Shown: positions 9,070 through 17,431, counted from the stretch's first letter. The stretch is 54,833 bases of DNA from Hyphomicrobiaceae bacterium (GCA_023384095.1 JAHDXT010000022.1:1-54833), one strand, 5' to 3'. The notes: generated from the sequence alone by a model not told the origin. Numbers and translations: made by a program.

Positions 9070-10041
9070 TCAGTCGGACTTCGAGGCATAGCGGATGACG
9101 CGCAGACGGTCGGTGCCGGATTCGGGAATCCACGCCTCGCCCCTGCGGCCGAGCATCTGGCGGACGTTGGCGTTCGGCCGGTCGCTCGGGAAGCTCTGGA
9201 AGGTCTCCGTCTCGGGGTCGAAGCGCACCACGGAGTTGCTCGACCATTCCGACAGCCACACCTTGTCGTCGGGGTCGACCCAGACGGAGTAGGCGCGCGG
9301 CTTGTCGCCGGGCAGCTTCCAATGCCGCCACGCCTTTGTGGCGGGATCGTAGACGCTGACGTTGCCGCTGTTCCATTCGCTGATCCAGAGCCGGCCCTTC
9401 GAGTCCGACCACACGCGACGGGCGCCTTGTTTCGGGGTCGGCGGCTCGTAGACCGTGGCATCGCCGGTCTTGAGGTCGAGTTGGGCGAGATAGCTGCCGG
9501 CGAGCGAGACGTACCAGATGTCGCCGCCGGGGGCCGCCGTGATGCCGTAGGGACCCCGGCCGCGCGGCGCGTCCCACACCTTCATCTCGCCCGTTGCCGG
9601 GTCGAGCCGGCCGTAGATGCCGTTCTGCCCCGTGAACCAGATGCGCCCATCGCCGTCGAACGCCGCCGTGTTGAGGTTCGTGTAGGGCATGCGCTCCGGG
9701 GGCAGCGGCCAGACCCTCACCTCATGCGTGGCGGGATCGACGCGCACGATGGCGTTCTGGCCGCCGTCGGTGAGCCACGGCGCGCCGTCGGGGCCGATGA
9801 TTACGCCATGGGGCGCCGAGCCCCTGCCGAGCGGGATGCGCTCGACCCTGCCTGTCGCCGGATCGAGCCGGCCGGCAACGCCCGCCTTCTGCCCCGCGTA
9901 CCAGACCGTCCCGTCAGTGGCGACGGCGACATCGTGGGGAGCATCGCCCCTGGGCACCTCGAAGTACTGCGAGGTGAATGCCAGTGCCGGAGCATGCATG
10001 AACAGCAAGACGGCAAGCGCGACGAGCAGAAATCGATGCAC
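9070..10041 (-). CDS. secreted Vgb-like (streptogramin lyase family) beta-propeller protein
   Basis: A 323-residue protein with a clear signal peptide (MHRFLLVALAVLLFMHAPALA) followed by repeated blades of the type FxVPxGxxPHDVAV..DGxVWYxG and DPATGxxxxxPLG, about seven in all. This is the virginiamycin B lyase / NHL-like propeller fold. True Vgb lyases inactivate streptogramin B antibiotics, but most chromosomal homologues in proteobacteria have no shown activity, so antibiotic resistance should not be assumed. It is co-oriented with and 8 bases from the cytochrome c gene, and may head the Mo-enzyme operon. A periplasmic ligand-binding or scaffold role for this group is inference. Confidence 0.8.
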   Translation of the reverse strand: MHRFLLVALAVLLFMHAPALAFTSQYFEVPRGDAPHDVAVATDGTVWYAGQKAGVAGRLDPATGRVERIPLGRGSAPHGVIIGPDGAPWLTDGGQNAIVRVDPATHEVRVWPLPPERMPYTNLNTAAFDGDGRIWFTGQNGIYGRLDPATGEMKVWDAPRGRGPYGITAAPGGDIWYVSLAGSYLAQLDLKTGDATVYEPPTPKQGARRVWSDSKGRLWISEWNSGNVSVYDPATKAWRHWKLPGDKPRAYSVWVDPDDKVWLSEWSSNSVVRFDPETETFQSFPSDRPNANVRQMLGRRGEAWIPESGTDRLRVIRYASKSD

Positions 10042-10163
10042 GACATACCTCCTCTCGCAGGTGCCTTACCTCTTCCCCTCGAGGAGAACGTAGTGCAGCC
10101 CCGGGCCGGCGTCACGCTCGCCGGCTCGAGTTTCGGCGACCCCTTGCTGCCTTTCGAGCCTTT

Positions 10164-11240
10164 TTAGCCGCCAATTGCCTTCAGCCGATCGAGTGCCTCG
10201 CGAACCAGCTCCTGCGTGAGCTGAGCTGCAGGCATCTCGTGGCACAGGGAGGCCGACTGCCCTGACCACAGCGACGTGAAATCGCCCGAGCCCTTTGCCT
10301 CGGCCGCGGCCCTGAGCGGGGCCAGCGCGCCGCCTGCCAGGGGAAAGGCCGGCGCATCGCCGGACATGGGGCCCAGCTCGCGCATCACCCGGTTGAGGAT
10401 GCCGCGGGCCGGTCGTCCCGAGAAGATATTGGTCAGCGCCGTGTCGTCGTCCCGCGCCGACCTCAGCGCGTTCCGGTGCAGCTCGGACATCCTGGCCTCG
10501 GGACAGAAGAGGTAGGCGGTGCCGACCTGCACCGCCGATGCGCCGAGCGCGAAGGCAGCGGCAATGCCGCGGCCGTCAGCAATGCCGCCGGCCGCGATCA
10601 CAGGAACCTCGACGGCATCGACCACCTGGGGAACGAGCGCGAAGGTGCCGGCCTGCGAGGCCACATCGTCCGTCAGGAACATGCCTCGATGGCCGCCGGC
10701 CTCGGCTCCCTGGGCGATGATCGCATCGCATCCGCGCTCGGCCAGCCACCTGGCCTCGCGCGCTGTGGTCGCCGATGCGATGATCCTCGCGCCTGCCGCC
10801 CTGACCCGCTGCAGCAACCGGTCCTCCGGAAGCCCGAAATGAAAGCTGACGACCTCGGGCTTGAACTCCTCCACGATCCGGCAGGTCGCCTCGCCGAACG
10901 GGGCGCGGTCGGCGCTCGGCACCGGCTTCTCGGGATCGACGCCGAGCTCCGCGTAGTAGGGGCCGAGCCGCGCCTTCCATCGCGCCTCGCGTGCGGCGTC
11001 CGGCACGGGTGGGATGTGCGTGAAGAAGTTCAGGTTGATCGGCTTGCTCGTCCGCTGCCGCATGACGCTCATCGCCGTGCGGACCTGCTCGGGCGTCGAC
11101 ATGGCGCAGGCGAACGCCCCGAGCCCTCCCGCCTCCGACACCGCAATGCCGAGCTCGGCGGTGCTGGGTCCAGCCATGGGCGCCAGCAGGATCGGGTGCT
11201 CGATGCCGAACAGCTCGGTGATTCTGCGGTCCGGCCACAT
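10164..11240 (-). CDS. nitronate monooxygenase / 2-nitropropane dioxygenase family FMN enzyme
   Basis: A 358-residue TIM-barrel flavoenzyme. It shows the N-terminal PILLAPMAGPST motif, NLNFFTH after the second strand, and the phosphate-binding GAEAGGHRG segment with IAAGGIADGRG, all hallmarks of the NMO/YrpB family. Such enzymes oxidise alkyl nitronates (for example propionate 3-nitronate) to carbonyl compounds with FMN and O2; class I and II members differ in substrate, and some are NADH:quinone reductases. The ATG at 11240 gives the normal length. It lies 98 bases downstream of the PAS gene on the same strand. Confidence 0.88.
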   Translation of the reverse strand: MWPDRRITELFGIEHPILLAPMAGPSTAELGIAVSEAGGLGAFACAMSTPEQVRTAMSVMRQRTSKPINLNFFTHIPPVPDAAREARWKARLGPYYAELGVDPEKPVPSADRAPFGEATCRIVEEFKPEVVSFHFGLPEDRLLQRVRAAGARIIASATTAREARWLAERGCDAIIAQGAEAGGHRGMFLTDDVASQAGTFALVPQVVDAVEVPVIAAGGIADGRGIAAAFALGASAVQVGTAYLFCPEARMSELHRNALRSARDDDTALTNIFSGRPARGILNRVMRELGPMSGDAPAFPLAGGALAPLRAAAEAKGSGDFTSLWSGQSASLCHEMPAAQLTQELVREALDRLKAIGG

Positions 11241-11338
11241 GATCGATGCTCCTCATCTTGCCGTTTGGCGACCCTCGCCTTGTGCCGCATCGCGAGCTGC
11301 CGGGCAACCGGAGCTTGGGCCGCCCGCCGCTTCGACCT

Positions 11339-11791
11339 TCAGATGCTCGACGGGTCGGCGATACCGGACTTCGAGCTCGATGCGGCGAGAGCCTGCTTCA
11401 GGGCCTTCAGTTCGTGGAACGTCCTGGTCACGTCGCGCATCACGGCCCCGATGCCGGCGATTCGATCGGCGTCGCGGAAGACGACGATGGAGAACTCGAC
11501 GGAAATCCGTGTTCCATCCTTGCGCAAGGCCGGGACCGAGAGGAGATCGCCGCTGCCGTAGCGGGACTGTCCCGTGCGGATCGTCTCCGCATAGCCCTGC
11601 CAATGCCGGGCTCTGAGGGCCTCTGGAATGATGATGTCGAGCGATTTCCCCACGGCCTCGTCCGCCGTGAACCCGAACACCCGTCGGCACCCGGCATTCC
11701 AGAAACGGATCACGCCATCGCGATCCGCCAGCAACACCCCGTCTGGCATTTCGGCTAGAAACGTCCTGTGGAAGTCAGCAATGCCCAGCAT
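11339..11791 (-). CDS. single PAS-domain protein
   Basis: About 150 residues that are almost entirely one PAS fold: FLAEMPDGVLLADRDGVIRFWNAGCRRVFGFTADEAVGKSLD is the PAS core, followed by an S-box region (ALRKDGTRISVEFSI) and a PAC-like end (IGAVMRDVT). It has no kinase, GGDEF or DNA-binding partner domain, so it is a stand-alone sensor or adaptor. I prefer the ATG at 11791. It overlaps the 3' end of the cyclo-ligase gene by 17 bases, indicating co-transcription. The ligand is unknown; such short PAS proteins often bind heme or flavin, but no diagnostic residue is visible here. Confidence 0.78.
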   Translation of the reverse strand: MLGIADFHRTFLAEMPDGVLLADRDGVIRFWNAGCRRVFGFTADEAVGKSLDIIIPEALRARHWQGYAETIRTGQSRYGSGDLLSVPALRKDGTRISVEFSIVVFRDADRIAGIGAVMRDVTRTFHELKALKQALAASSSKSGIADPSSI

Positions 11792-12380
11792 CGGCTCCAC
11801 CCCCTCGCGGCCGCTCGTGGATGGATGCATCCGTCACGATCACATCCATCGGAATGTCGTGCGGCTGCGGGACGAAGCCGTCGAGCCGGCTGAGCTCGAA
11901 GCCGAGGCCGATGGCGTACGGCCGCTTCCTTGCCGCGGCCAGGGTCCGGTCGAAATAGCCGCCGCCGTAGCCGAGGCGGTAGTGATCCCAAAAGCCGACG
12001 AGCGGCGCTACGACGGCATCCGGCTCGACAGGATGGCGCTGCCTGGGAACCGGGATGTTCCAGAAGCCGCGCTCGATCGAGTCTCCCATGCGCCACTGCC
12101 AGTATTCGAGCGGCGCGCCTTTCCGCACGACGACGGGCAGGGCGAGCGCGGCGCCCCGGCGATCGCAAATCTCGTCGGCGAGCGGCCGGACATCCACCTC
12201 GCGCTGGATGGGCCAGTAGATGCCGAGCGTGCCGAGCTCCAGCCGTTCCAGCACGGTCCTCAGGTTCCCGAGCAGCGGCTCGATGAGCGCCGCGCGCTCG
12301 GGCAGAGGAAGGCTCCGGCGCAGCTCGAGCAGGCGCTTGCGCTGACCCTGGCGCCAGGCTGCGATCTCAGGCGGCATCAT
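11775..12380 (-). CDS. 5-formyltetrahydrofolate cyclo-ligase (MTHFS)
   Basis: ATP-dependent enzyme that converts 5-formyl-THF to 5,10-methenyl-THF, clearing this inhibitory folate. The roughly 200-residue protein shows the N-terminal RKRLLELRRSLP helix, the GIYWPIQREVDVRPL strand region, and the diagnostic LGYGGGYFDRTL nucleotide/substrate loop. The paired ATG codons at 12380/12377 are the only sensible starts. They overlap the end of the globin gene by about 11-14 bases. The ORF is open further upstream, but that part is antisense-like Arg/Ser-rich sequence. The stop overlaps the PAS gene start. In many alphaproteobacteria this gene lies near ssrS (6S RNA) or zapA, which I do not see here. 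Confidence 0.88.
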   Translation of the reverse strand: MMPPEIAAWRQGQRKRLLELRRSLPLPERAALIEPLLGNLRTVLERLELGTLGIYWPIQREVDVRPLADEICDRRGAALALPVVVRKGAPLEYWQWRMGDSIERGFWNIPVPRQRHPVEPDAVVAPLVGFWDHYRLGYGGGYFDRTLAAARKRPYAIGLGFELSRLDGFVPQPHDIPMDVIVTDASIHERPRGGGADAGHC

Positions 12381-12789
12381 GGCGGGCCTCGATCCCCTCG
12401 CCGCGATCGAGCGCGATGGCGAGCTGCAGCGACTGCGCGATCCGCTGCGAGCGGTCGATGAAGAGCCCGGCGGCCGCGGGAGGGCAGACCTCCAGCGCCG
12501 TCTCGGCGAACAGCGCCAGCCAGTGGGCAAAGTGCCGATTTGAGATGCCGGGCAGTCTAGCGTGCGCGGGAACGGGCTTGCCTTTGTAGCGACCGGTCAT
12601 CAGCGTGACCGACGACCAGAACGCGCAGAGCCGGGCCAGGTGATCGCCCCAGTCCTCGACCTCGGCATTGAAGATCGGGCCGAGCAGGCTGTCCTGCCGC
12701 ACCCTGGCGTAGAACGTGCCGACGAGGTCCCGGATCATCGGCTCGGTGATGCCGACCTCCAGACCTGGGGCTCTCGGGTGCGGCGGCAT
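12367..12789 (-). CDS. group III-type truncated hemoglobin
   Basis: A 140-residue globin. After a short leader comes helix A/B with FYARVRQDSLLGPIF (Phe-Tyr at about 26-27 matches the B9/B10 pair), then an FWSSVTLMTGRYKGKP E-helix region and the proximal-His segment NRHFAHWLALF (His86, Trp90). These are hallmarks of the Campylobacter Ctb-like trHb III group, which binds O2 and NO and is linked to nitrosative or microaerobic stress. I chose ATG 12789; the open frame further up is not globin-like. An inverted repeat 20 bases upstream is a candidate operator. It heads the globin / cyclo-ligase / PAS / nitronate-monooxygenase gene string. Confidence 0.88.
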   Translation of the reverse strand: MPPHPRAPGLEVGITEPMIRDLVGTFYARVRQDSLLGPIFNAEVEDWGDHLARLCAFWSSVTLMTGRYKGKPVPAHARLPGISNRHFAHWLALFAETALEVCPPAAAGLFIDRSQRIAQSLQLAIALDRGEGIEARHDAA

Positions 12790-12809
12790 GGCGCTCTCGC
12801 TCGGTCCTC

Positions 12810-12835
12810 TAAAGTAGTATCTCCGATACCTCTTA
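12810..12835. promoter_or_regulatory. candidate operator (inverted repeat) upstream of the globin gene
   Basis: A perfect dyad GTATC-TCC-GATAC (12817-12829) has partly symmetric flanks: AAAGTA on one side and CTCTTA on the other. It lies 28 bases from the globin start, inside the divergent globin/modA intergenic region. The A/T-flanked dyad with a three-base spacer looks like a site for an Rrf2-family (NsrR/RirA-type) repressor. That reading is inference; no regulator gene is in the window. Confidence 0.45.
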
Positions 12836-12964
12836 TCTAGACAGCGCGCAATCACTCCGATGCCGCCGTCATGGGCAGAGGCGATCGGAGCGGATCGCAA
12901 GCGAGCTGCCGCCTCGGGATGGCGATTGTGGCGGGGCGGCGGTCCCGATATGTTCCATGCAGTC

Positions 12965-13804
12965 ATGACGGTCCGCTTTCCCATGTCCGCAAGCCTGTCG
13001 CGCCGCCGCACCATTTCGTGTCTGCTCCTTGCCTTGGCGGCTGTTGCCGCTGCTCCCCTCGACAGGAGCGCCAGCGCTCAGAGCGGCAGCACCGATGAGC
13101 CGGTGATCGCCGCCGCCGCCAGCCTCCAGTTCGCGCTCGAGGAGATCGTGGCGGCGTTCAAGGCCGAAACCGGCTCGTCCGTCAAAGTGTCGTTCGGCTC
13201 GTCGGGCAATTTCGCGCGTCAGATCCGGCAGGGCGCGCCCTACCAGGTGTTCCTGTCGGCCGACGAGCAATTCGTGCTCGACCTCGCAAGGGACGGCCTG
13301 ACGCGCGACGACGGAGCGATCTACGCCGTCGGCCGCATCGTCATCTTCGCCCCGCACGGATCGCCGCTGAAGCCGGACGCCGGTCTCGACGGCCTGGCCG
13401 CAGCGTTGGCAGATGGCCGCATCACGCGCTTCGCCATCGCCAACCTGGAGCATGCGCCCTATGGCAAAGCTGCCGAGGAAGCGCTGCGGCACAGGCGGCT
13501 TTGGGACAGCATCAGGCCGCGACTCGTGCTCGGAGAGAACATCTCTCAGGCCGCCCAGTTCGCCGCGTCGGCAAACGCCCAGGGCGGCATCATCGCCTAC
13601 TCGCTCGCGGTCTCGCCGCGCGTATCCGCGCTCGGCACGTTCGCGCTGATCCCCGAGCAATGGCATTCACCGCTCAGAAACAGGATGGTGCTCCTGAAGA
13701 GCGCCGGCCCTGTCGCCGAGCGCTTCCATGCCTATATCCAGGGGCCCGCAGCTCGCGCCATCTTTCGCCAATTCGGCTACGTGATGCCGGGCGGGGCGTC
13801 CTGA
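12965..13804 (+). CDS. modA: molybdate ABC transporter substrate-binding protein
   Basis: Periplasmic oxyanion receptor. From the proposed ATG at 12965 it has about 279 residues: a basic N-terminus (SLSRRRTISCLLLALAAV) and signal core ending near ASAQ, then the ModA core VIAAAASLQFALEEIVAAFKAETG. The oxyanion-binding Ser of FGSSGNFARQI and the segments FLSADEQFVLDLA, FAIANLEHAPYGKAAEEAL and GENISQAAQFAASANAQGGI follow in ModA order. Other ATGs at 12950 and 12983 are possible starts. It is followed by modB after 21 bases and modC. It supplies molybdate for Moco enzymes, such as the Mo oxidoreductase encoded about 4 kb away. Confidence 0.92.
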   Translation: MTVRFPMSASLSRRRTISCLLLALAAVAAAPLDRSASAQSGSTDEPVIAAAASLQFALEEIVAAFKAETGSSVKVSFGSSGNFARQIRQGAPYQVFLSADEQFVLDLARDGLTRDDGAIYAVGRIVIFAPHGSPLKPDAGLDGLAAALADGRITRFAIANLEHAPYGKAAEEALRHRRLWDSIRPRLVLGENISQAAQFAASANAQGGIIAYSLAVSPRVSALGTFALIPEQWHSPLRNRMVLLKSAGPVAERFHAYIQGPAARAIFRQFGYVMPGGAS

Positions 13805-13825
13805 TCGCGGGCGGGAGCAGACAGG

Positions 13826-14494
13826 ATGGACTGGACCGCGCTTCTGCTCTCGCTACGGCTGGCGCTGCTGACCGTGCTCGCTCTGCTTCCGATCGGCATT
13901 CTCGTCGGCCGGGTGCTGGCGTATCGCCAATTCCGCGGCAAGGGCCTCGTCGAGGCGCTGGTGGCCCTTCCGCTCGTGCTGCCGCCGACCGTGCTCGGCT
14001 ATTATCTGCTCGTCGCGTTCGGCGCCGCCTCGCCGATCGGCCAGATCTGGCAGACGGTGTTCGGCAGCCAGCTCGTCTTCACCTTCGAGGGGCTGCTCGT
14101 CGCGTCCGTGATCTTCAATCTGCCGTTCGCCATCCAGCCCATGCAGCGCGGCTTCGAGACGATCCCCGCCGACGTGCGCGAGGCCGCCGCCTGCTGCGGC
14201 ATGTCGCCGTTGGAGGCGCTGGCGAAGGTCGAGCTGCCGCTCGCCTGGCCGGGCATCCTGACGGCCATGGTGCTGTCGTTCGCCCACACGCTCGGCGAGT
14301 TCGGCATCGTGCTCATGGTCGGCGGCTCGATCCCGGGGGAGACCAGGACCATCGCCATCGCGATCTATGATCGGGTGCAGGCGTTCGATGACGCGGCGGC
14401 CGGGCAGATGTCGTCGCTGCTGCTCGCCATTTCGCTCTCCACGATCGCGCTCACCTACGCGTTCTCGCGCCGGATCGGACGGCGGCTAGGGTGA
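13826..14494 (+). CDS. modB: molybdate ABC transporter permease
   Basis: A 222-residue, five-to-six-helix permease of the CysTW superfamily. The cytoplasmic coupling (EAA) loop is clear: EAAACCGMSPLEALAKVELPL, followed by the conserved FAHTLGEFGIVLMVGGSIPG segment found in ModB. It begins MDWTALLLSLRLALLTV with a direct hydrophobic helix. It ends GGTGA, so the last bases overlap the GTG start of modC by four and the two are translationally coupled. The protein forms the membrane channel for molybdate (or tungstate) uptake with ModA and ModC. Confidence 0.93.
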   Translation: MDWTALLLSLRLALLTVLALLPIGILVGRVLAYRQFRGKGLVEALVALPLVLPPTVLGYYLLVAFGAASPIGQIWQTVFGSQLVFTFEGLLVASVIFNLPFAIQPMQRGFETIPADVREAAACCGMSPLEALAKVELPLAWPGILTAMVLSFAHTLGEFGIVLMVGGSIPGETRTIAIAIYDRVQAFDDAAAGQMSSLLLAISLSTIALTYAFSRRIGRRLG

Positions 14495-15621
14495 GCACGG
14501 TGGCGGGCTTGCAGGTCGACGTGCGGCAGGACGGGCCCATCCCGCTCGCGGCTGCCTTTTCGTGCGCCCCCGGCGAGGTGCTGGCGCTGGTCGGGCCCTC
14601 GGGCAGCGGCAAGTCGACCATCCTCCGGTCGATCGCCGGCACCTACCGGCCGCAGCACGGCAAGGTGAGCGTAAACGGGGAGACCTGGCTCGCCACCGCC
14701 GACGGCGTTTGCCTGCCGCCGCACCGGCGCGCTGTCGGCATGGTGTTCCAGAGCTATGCCTTGTTCCCCCACATGACGGCGATAGGCAATGTCATGGCGG
14801 CCATGGGTCATGCGCCGGCTAAGGAGCGCGAGGCGCGCGCCCGGAGCGTCCTCGACCTGGTGCATCTGGCGGGGCTGGAGCACCGCCGCCCGGCAGAGCT
14901 CTCGGGCGGCCAGCAGCAGCGCGTCGCGGTGGCGCGGGCGCTGGCGCGGGAGCCGAAGCTCCTGCTGCTCGACGAGCCGTTCTCGGCCGTGGACAAGGCC
15001 ACGCGCCAGCGCCTCTATCGCGAGATCGCCGTGTTGCGCCGGGGTCTCAACATGCCTGTCGTGCTCGTCACCCACGACCTCGACGAGGCGATCATGCTGG
15101 CCGACCGCATGGCAGTGCTGCATCGCGGCCGCACCCTGCAGACGGGCACGCCCGCCGAGGTGACGACGAGGCCGGTTTCGGCGGAGGTCGCTCGTCTCGT
15201 CGATCTGCGCAACATCTTCGATGGGCGGATTGCGAGGTACGACGCCCAAAGCGGGCGCATGATCATCGCGTGGGCGGGGCTGGAGATCGAGGCCGCGGCA
15301 CGGGCGGACGTCAGGACCGGTCAGGCAATAACGTGGGTCATTCCCGACGGCTTCGTCGTCCTGCACCGCCGCGACCGCCCGTCGCGCGGCGAGCACGAGA
15401 ACCCCGTTCCAGGGATCATCGAGGCGATCCTGCCGATCGGCCAGTCGGCGCATCTGACGCTGCGTCCAAACCACCATCCCGACCTCCCGATCCACTACTC
15501 GGTGCCGCTCCATGTCGCCCGCCGCAATGGCCTCGAGCCGGGCGTCGCGGCCAGCGTCTCGCTGCTCGCCGACGGCATCCACATCATGCCCGCGCCAGGA
15601 ACAGCGCCGGAGGATGCCTGA
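14491..15621 (+). CDS. modC: molybdate ABC transporter ATP-binding protein
   Basis: A 376-residue ABC ATPase from a GTG start. Walker A is GPSGSGKST (35-43), the signature is [10 protein letters not shown], Walker B is [12 protein letters not shown] and the H-loop is [10 protein letters not shown]. The roughly 130 residues after the ATPase domain contain a TOBE/Mop-like region (HLTLRPN...[13 protein letters not shown]), which in ModC binds oxyanion and allows feedback inhibition. The start overlaps the modB stop. The gene is followed by about 170 bases of non-coding DNA before the small peptide gene at 15797. Confidence 0.92.
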   Translation: MSTVAGLQVDVRQDGPIPLAAAFSCAPGEVLALVGPSGSGKSTILRSIAGTYRPQHGKVSVNGETWLATADGVCLPPHRRAVGMVFQSYALFPHMTAIGNVMAAMGHAPAKEREARARSVLDLVHLAGLEHRRPAELSGGQQQRVAVARALAREPKLLLLDEPFSAVDKATRQRLYREIAVLRRGLNMPVVLVTHDLDEAIMLADRMAVLHRGRTLQTGTPAEVTTRPVSAEVARLVDLRNIFDGRIARYDAQSGRMIIAWAGLEIEAAARADVRTGQAITWVIPDGFVVLHRRDRPSRGEHENPVPGIIEAILPIGQSAHLTLRPNHHPDLPIHYSVPLHVARRNGLEPGVAASVSLLADGIHIMPAPGTAPEDA

Positions 15622-15796
15622 CGACCGCCTCCGCGGTCCAAGGTGTGGCACGGCCGCACCGCCGCCGAAACCGAATGCCGTCCCGTGCCGCCGGGTCATT
15701 GGTCGCAACCTGGAAACGGTGCCGACGGCCTTGGAAAGCAGCCGCGAATCAAGAGATGAAGCTCCGTGCTCGCAGCTCTGGCTAACGGAGGAGATG

Positions 15797-15898
15797 ATGA
15801 AGCGCGCCTACGAGAAACCTGTCTTGACGAGGCGTCAATCTCTGGCGGCTGTTACGGCCGTTTTGATCAGCCCAGGAGGCGCGCCGCCGCCGGTCTGA
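15797..15898 (+). CDS. short RiPP-precursor-like peptide (lasso-leader-type motif)
   Basis: A 33-residue ORF with a strong ribosome-binding site (GGAGGAG ending 3 bases before ATG 15797; an alternative ATG is at 15794). The N-terminal half, YEKPVLTRRQSLAAVTA (5-21), follows the Y-x2-P-x-L-x5-L-x3-T pattern seen in lasso-peptide leaders and in the orphan 'putative RiPP precursor' ORFs of alphaproteobacteria. The C-terminal half (VLISPGGAPPPV) would be the core and is Gly/Pro-rich. It has no Asp/Glu at the usual lasso ring-closing position. No B/C maturation enzymes, protease or exporter are nearby, so it is an orphan. Expression is supported only by the RBS. Confidence 0.55.
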   Translation: MKRAYEKPVLTRRQSLAAVTAVLISPGGAPPPV

Positions 15899-15997
15899 TG
15901 CGGCAGTGCCTGGCTGGAGGCGAGTGATGGCCTCCAGCCGGGATGCGCCAACATGTCGGCTGCGAGACCGGGCAATTGGGTCGACTGATGCGTGCGG

Positions 15998-16462
15998 TTA
16001 TCGCCCGTAGTATCCGACGATCTCCGTCGAGGCGATCTCGAGAGGCACCGATGCCTCGACGATCTCCGCGCAGGTCGGCTCCGGCGTCGGGACATCGATC
16101 GGCCCGGAGAGCGCAACGAGCCGGAAACGGTAGGCATGCGGCCGGTCGCCTCGCGGGGGGCATGGACCGCCGTATTCCGCATTCCCGAAATCGTTGACGG
16201 CCTGCGCGACTCGGGTGTCGGCCCCTCCGGCCAGGCCGCCCTCCCTCAGCTCCGATTGATCCGGCGGAATGTTGTAGGCCACCCAGTGGCCGAACGTGCC
16301 GCCCGGCGCATCCGGGTCACTGCAGGAGAGGAGCAGGCTTTCCGTGCCGGCCGGCACGTCGGTCCATGCGAGCGGCGGCGACACGTTCATGCCGTCGCAG
16401 GTGTATTTGCTCGGCAGCGCCTGGCCGTTCGCAAAGGCGCTGCTGGTGATTGCGAATGCCAT
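15998..16462 (-). CDS. YbhB/YbcL-family phosphatidylethanolamine-binding-like protein
   Basis: A 154-residue PEBP-fold protein (Raf kinase inhibitor-like family). It has the family's first motif CDGMNVSPPLAW (22-33), the ligand-site motif CSDPDAPGGTFGHWVAYNI (47-65), and the later GPCPPRGDRPHAYRFRLVAL segment that corresponds to GPxPP...HRY. ATG 16462 is chosen because the following sequence (MAFAITSSAF) begins the PEBP fold; the longer open frame is not similar to it. Function in bacteria is not established; the fold binds small anions or phospholipid headgroups. No signal peptide, so it is cytoplasmic. It stands alone between hypothetical genes. Confidence 0.88.
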   Translation of the reverse strand: MAFAITSSAFANGQALPSKYTCDGMNVSPPLAWTDVPAGTESLLLSCSDPDAPGGTFGHWVAYNIPPDQSELREGGLAGGADTRVAQAVNDFGNAEYGGPCPPRGDRPHAYRFRLVALSGPIDVPTPEPTCAEIVEASVPLEIASTEIVGYYGR

Positions 16463-16579
16463 TTCGCACCCTTCGGATCGCGCGTTTGCTGAGGGCAACT
16501 TCGATAGCCTTCGAGCGATCATGCGGCCATTCGGCACAGAACCGGACCGGGCAGAATGTACGCCGCGCGATGCCATGCT

Positions 16580-17431
16580 TCACAGCTTGACGACGAGAGG
16601 CCCCTGCCATTCCTCGGCGAGTTGTGCGGCGATCGCCTGTCCTTCCGCCTTCCAGCATTGCACGGCGGCCTCGGCGGCAAAGCCCGAGCTGCGCGGATCG
16701 GCCTCGTCGAAGGTTGCCTGCCAGGCCGAATCCCACGCTTCGAGGCGCCTGAGCAGCGCCTCGGACAGGTCGAGGTCGGCAGGATCGACGTTGTCGCCGG
16801 TCTCGTCGTCCCAGATGGGCCAGCAGCCGTGCTCCGCGGCGAGCCGCAGGCGCTTCGGCAGCGGCGGCTCGGGCATATCGTCCGTCTCCGGAACGCTCGG
16901 ATTCTCGAAGCTTGATTCCGGGGCTGCGTTTCCCCTTGACCGCCTGAACCAGAACGCCCAGGCCCCTGCCGTCACCCCGCCGATGACCAGCGGCTCGACC
17001 AGGCCGGAAAGGGCGCCGATATCGACCGGCCATGGCATGAAGACACCCTGCCCATGGGCATGGGCGACGAAGGCGAACGCCGCCAGGTACACCACGAAGG
17101 CGTTGATCGTCCGGCTCCGCCCCTGCCGCTCATCGGCCGTTTCGGGCGGCAGCACCTTGGATGCCCAGACGAGGTAGGACCCCTGTACCAGGCTGTTGGC
17201 AGCAAACAGCAGGGTCGACCATCGGCTGAGCGTGACCAGAGTCAGGCCGCTGGCGAACGTGAGACACGCACCCAGGCCCAGCAGTTGGGACTGGCGCCGC
17301 TCCTTGGCCTCGACCGGCTCACCCAGCGCCCGCAGCATCACGTCCATCAGCCGATCGAGCGCCATGGCCCGCAGCACCACGACGCCGGCAAAGACATAGA
17401 AGGCGCCGACGGCAATCGCGATCCAGTGCAT
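16580..17431 (-). CDS. uncharacterised membrane protein with four predicted helices
   Basis: I do not recognise this family. From ATG 17431 (MHWIAIAVGAFYVFAGVVVLRAMALD) it has four hydrophobic segments in the first 180 residues, at about 4-22, 52-70, 106-124 and 142-160. A soluble C-terminal half of about 110 residues is rich in acidic and aromatic residues (WPIWDDETGDNVDPADLDLSEALLRRLEAWD...). That half contains WQATFDEADPRSSGF and ends in a short basic/hydrophobic tail. Alternative starts at 17440 and 17464 add a few residues. It has no close operon partner: the PEBP gene starts 117 bases below. High GC at third codon positions supports it as a real gene. Confidence 0.6.
   Translation of the reverse strand: MHWIAIAVGAFYVFAGVVVLRAMALDRLMDVMLRALGEPVEAKERRQSQLLGLGACLTFASGLTLVTLSRWSTLLFAANSLVQGSYLVWASKVLPPETADERQGRSRTINAFVVYLAAFAFVAHAHGQGVFMPWPVDIGALSGLVEPLVIGGVTAGAWAFWFRRSRGNAAPESSFENPSVPETDDMPEPPLPKRLRLAAEHGCWPIWDDETGDNVDPADLDLSEALLRRLEAWDSAWQATFDEADPRSSGFAAEAAVQCWKAEGQAIAAQLAEEWQGPLVVKL

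Noticed and set aside
9070-10041. Streptogramin B resistance gene (vgb)
   Set aside because: The propeller fold matches, but it is secreted, sits in a metabolic operon and lacks evidence for lyase activity, so only family resemblance is claimed.
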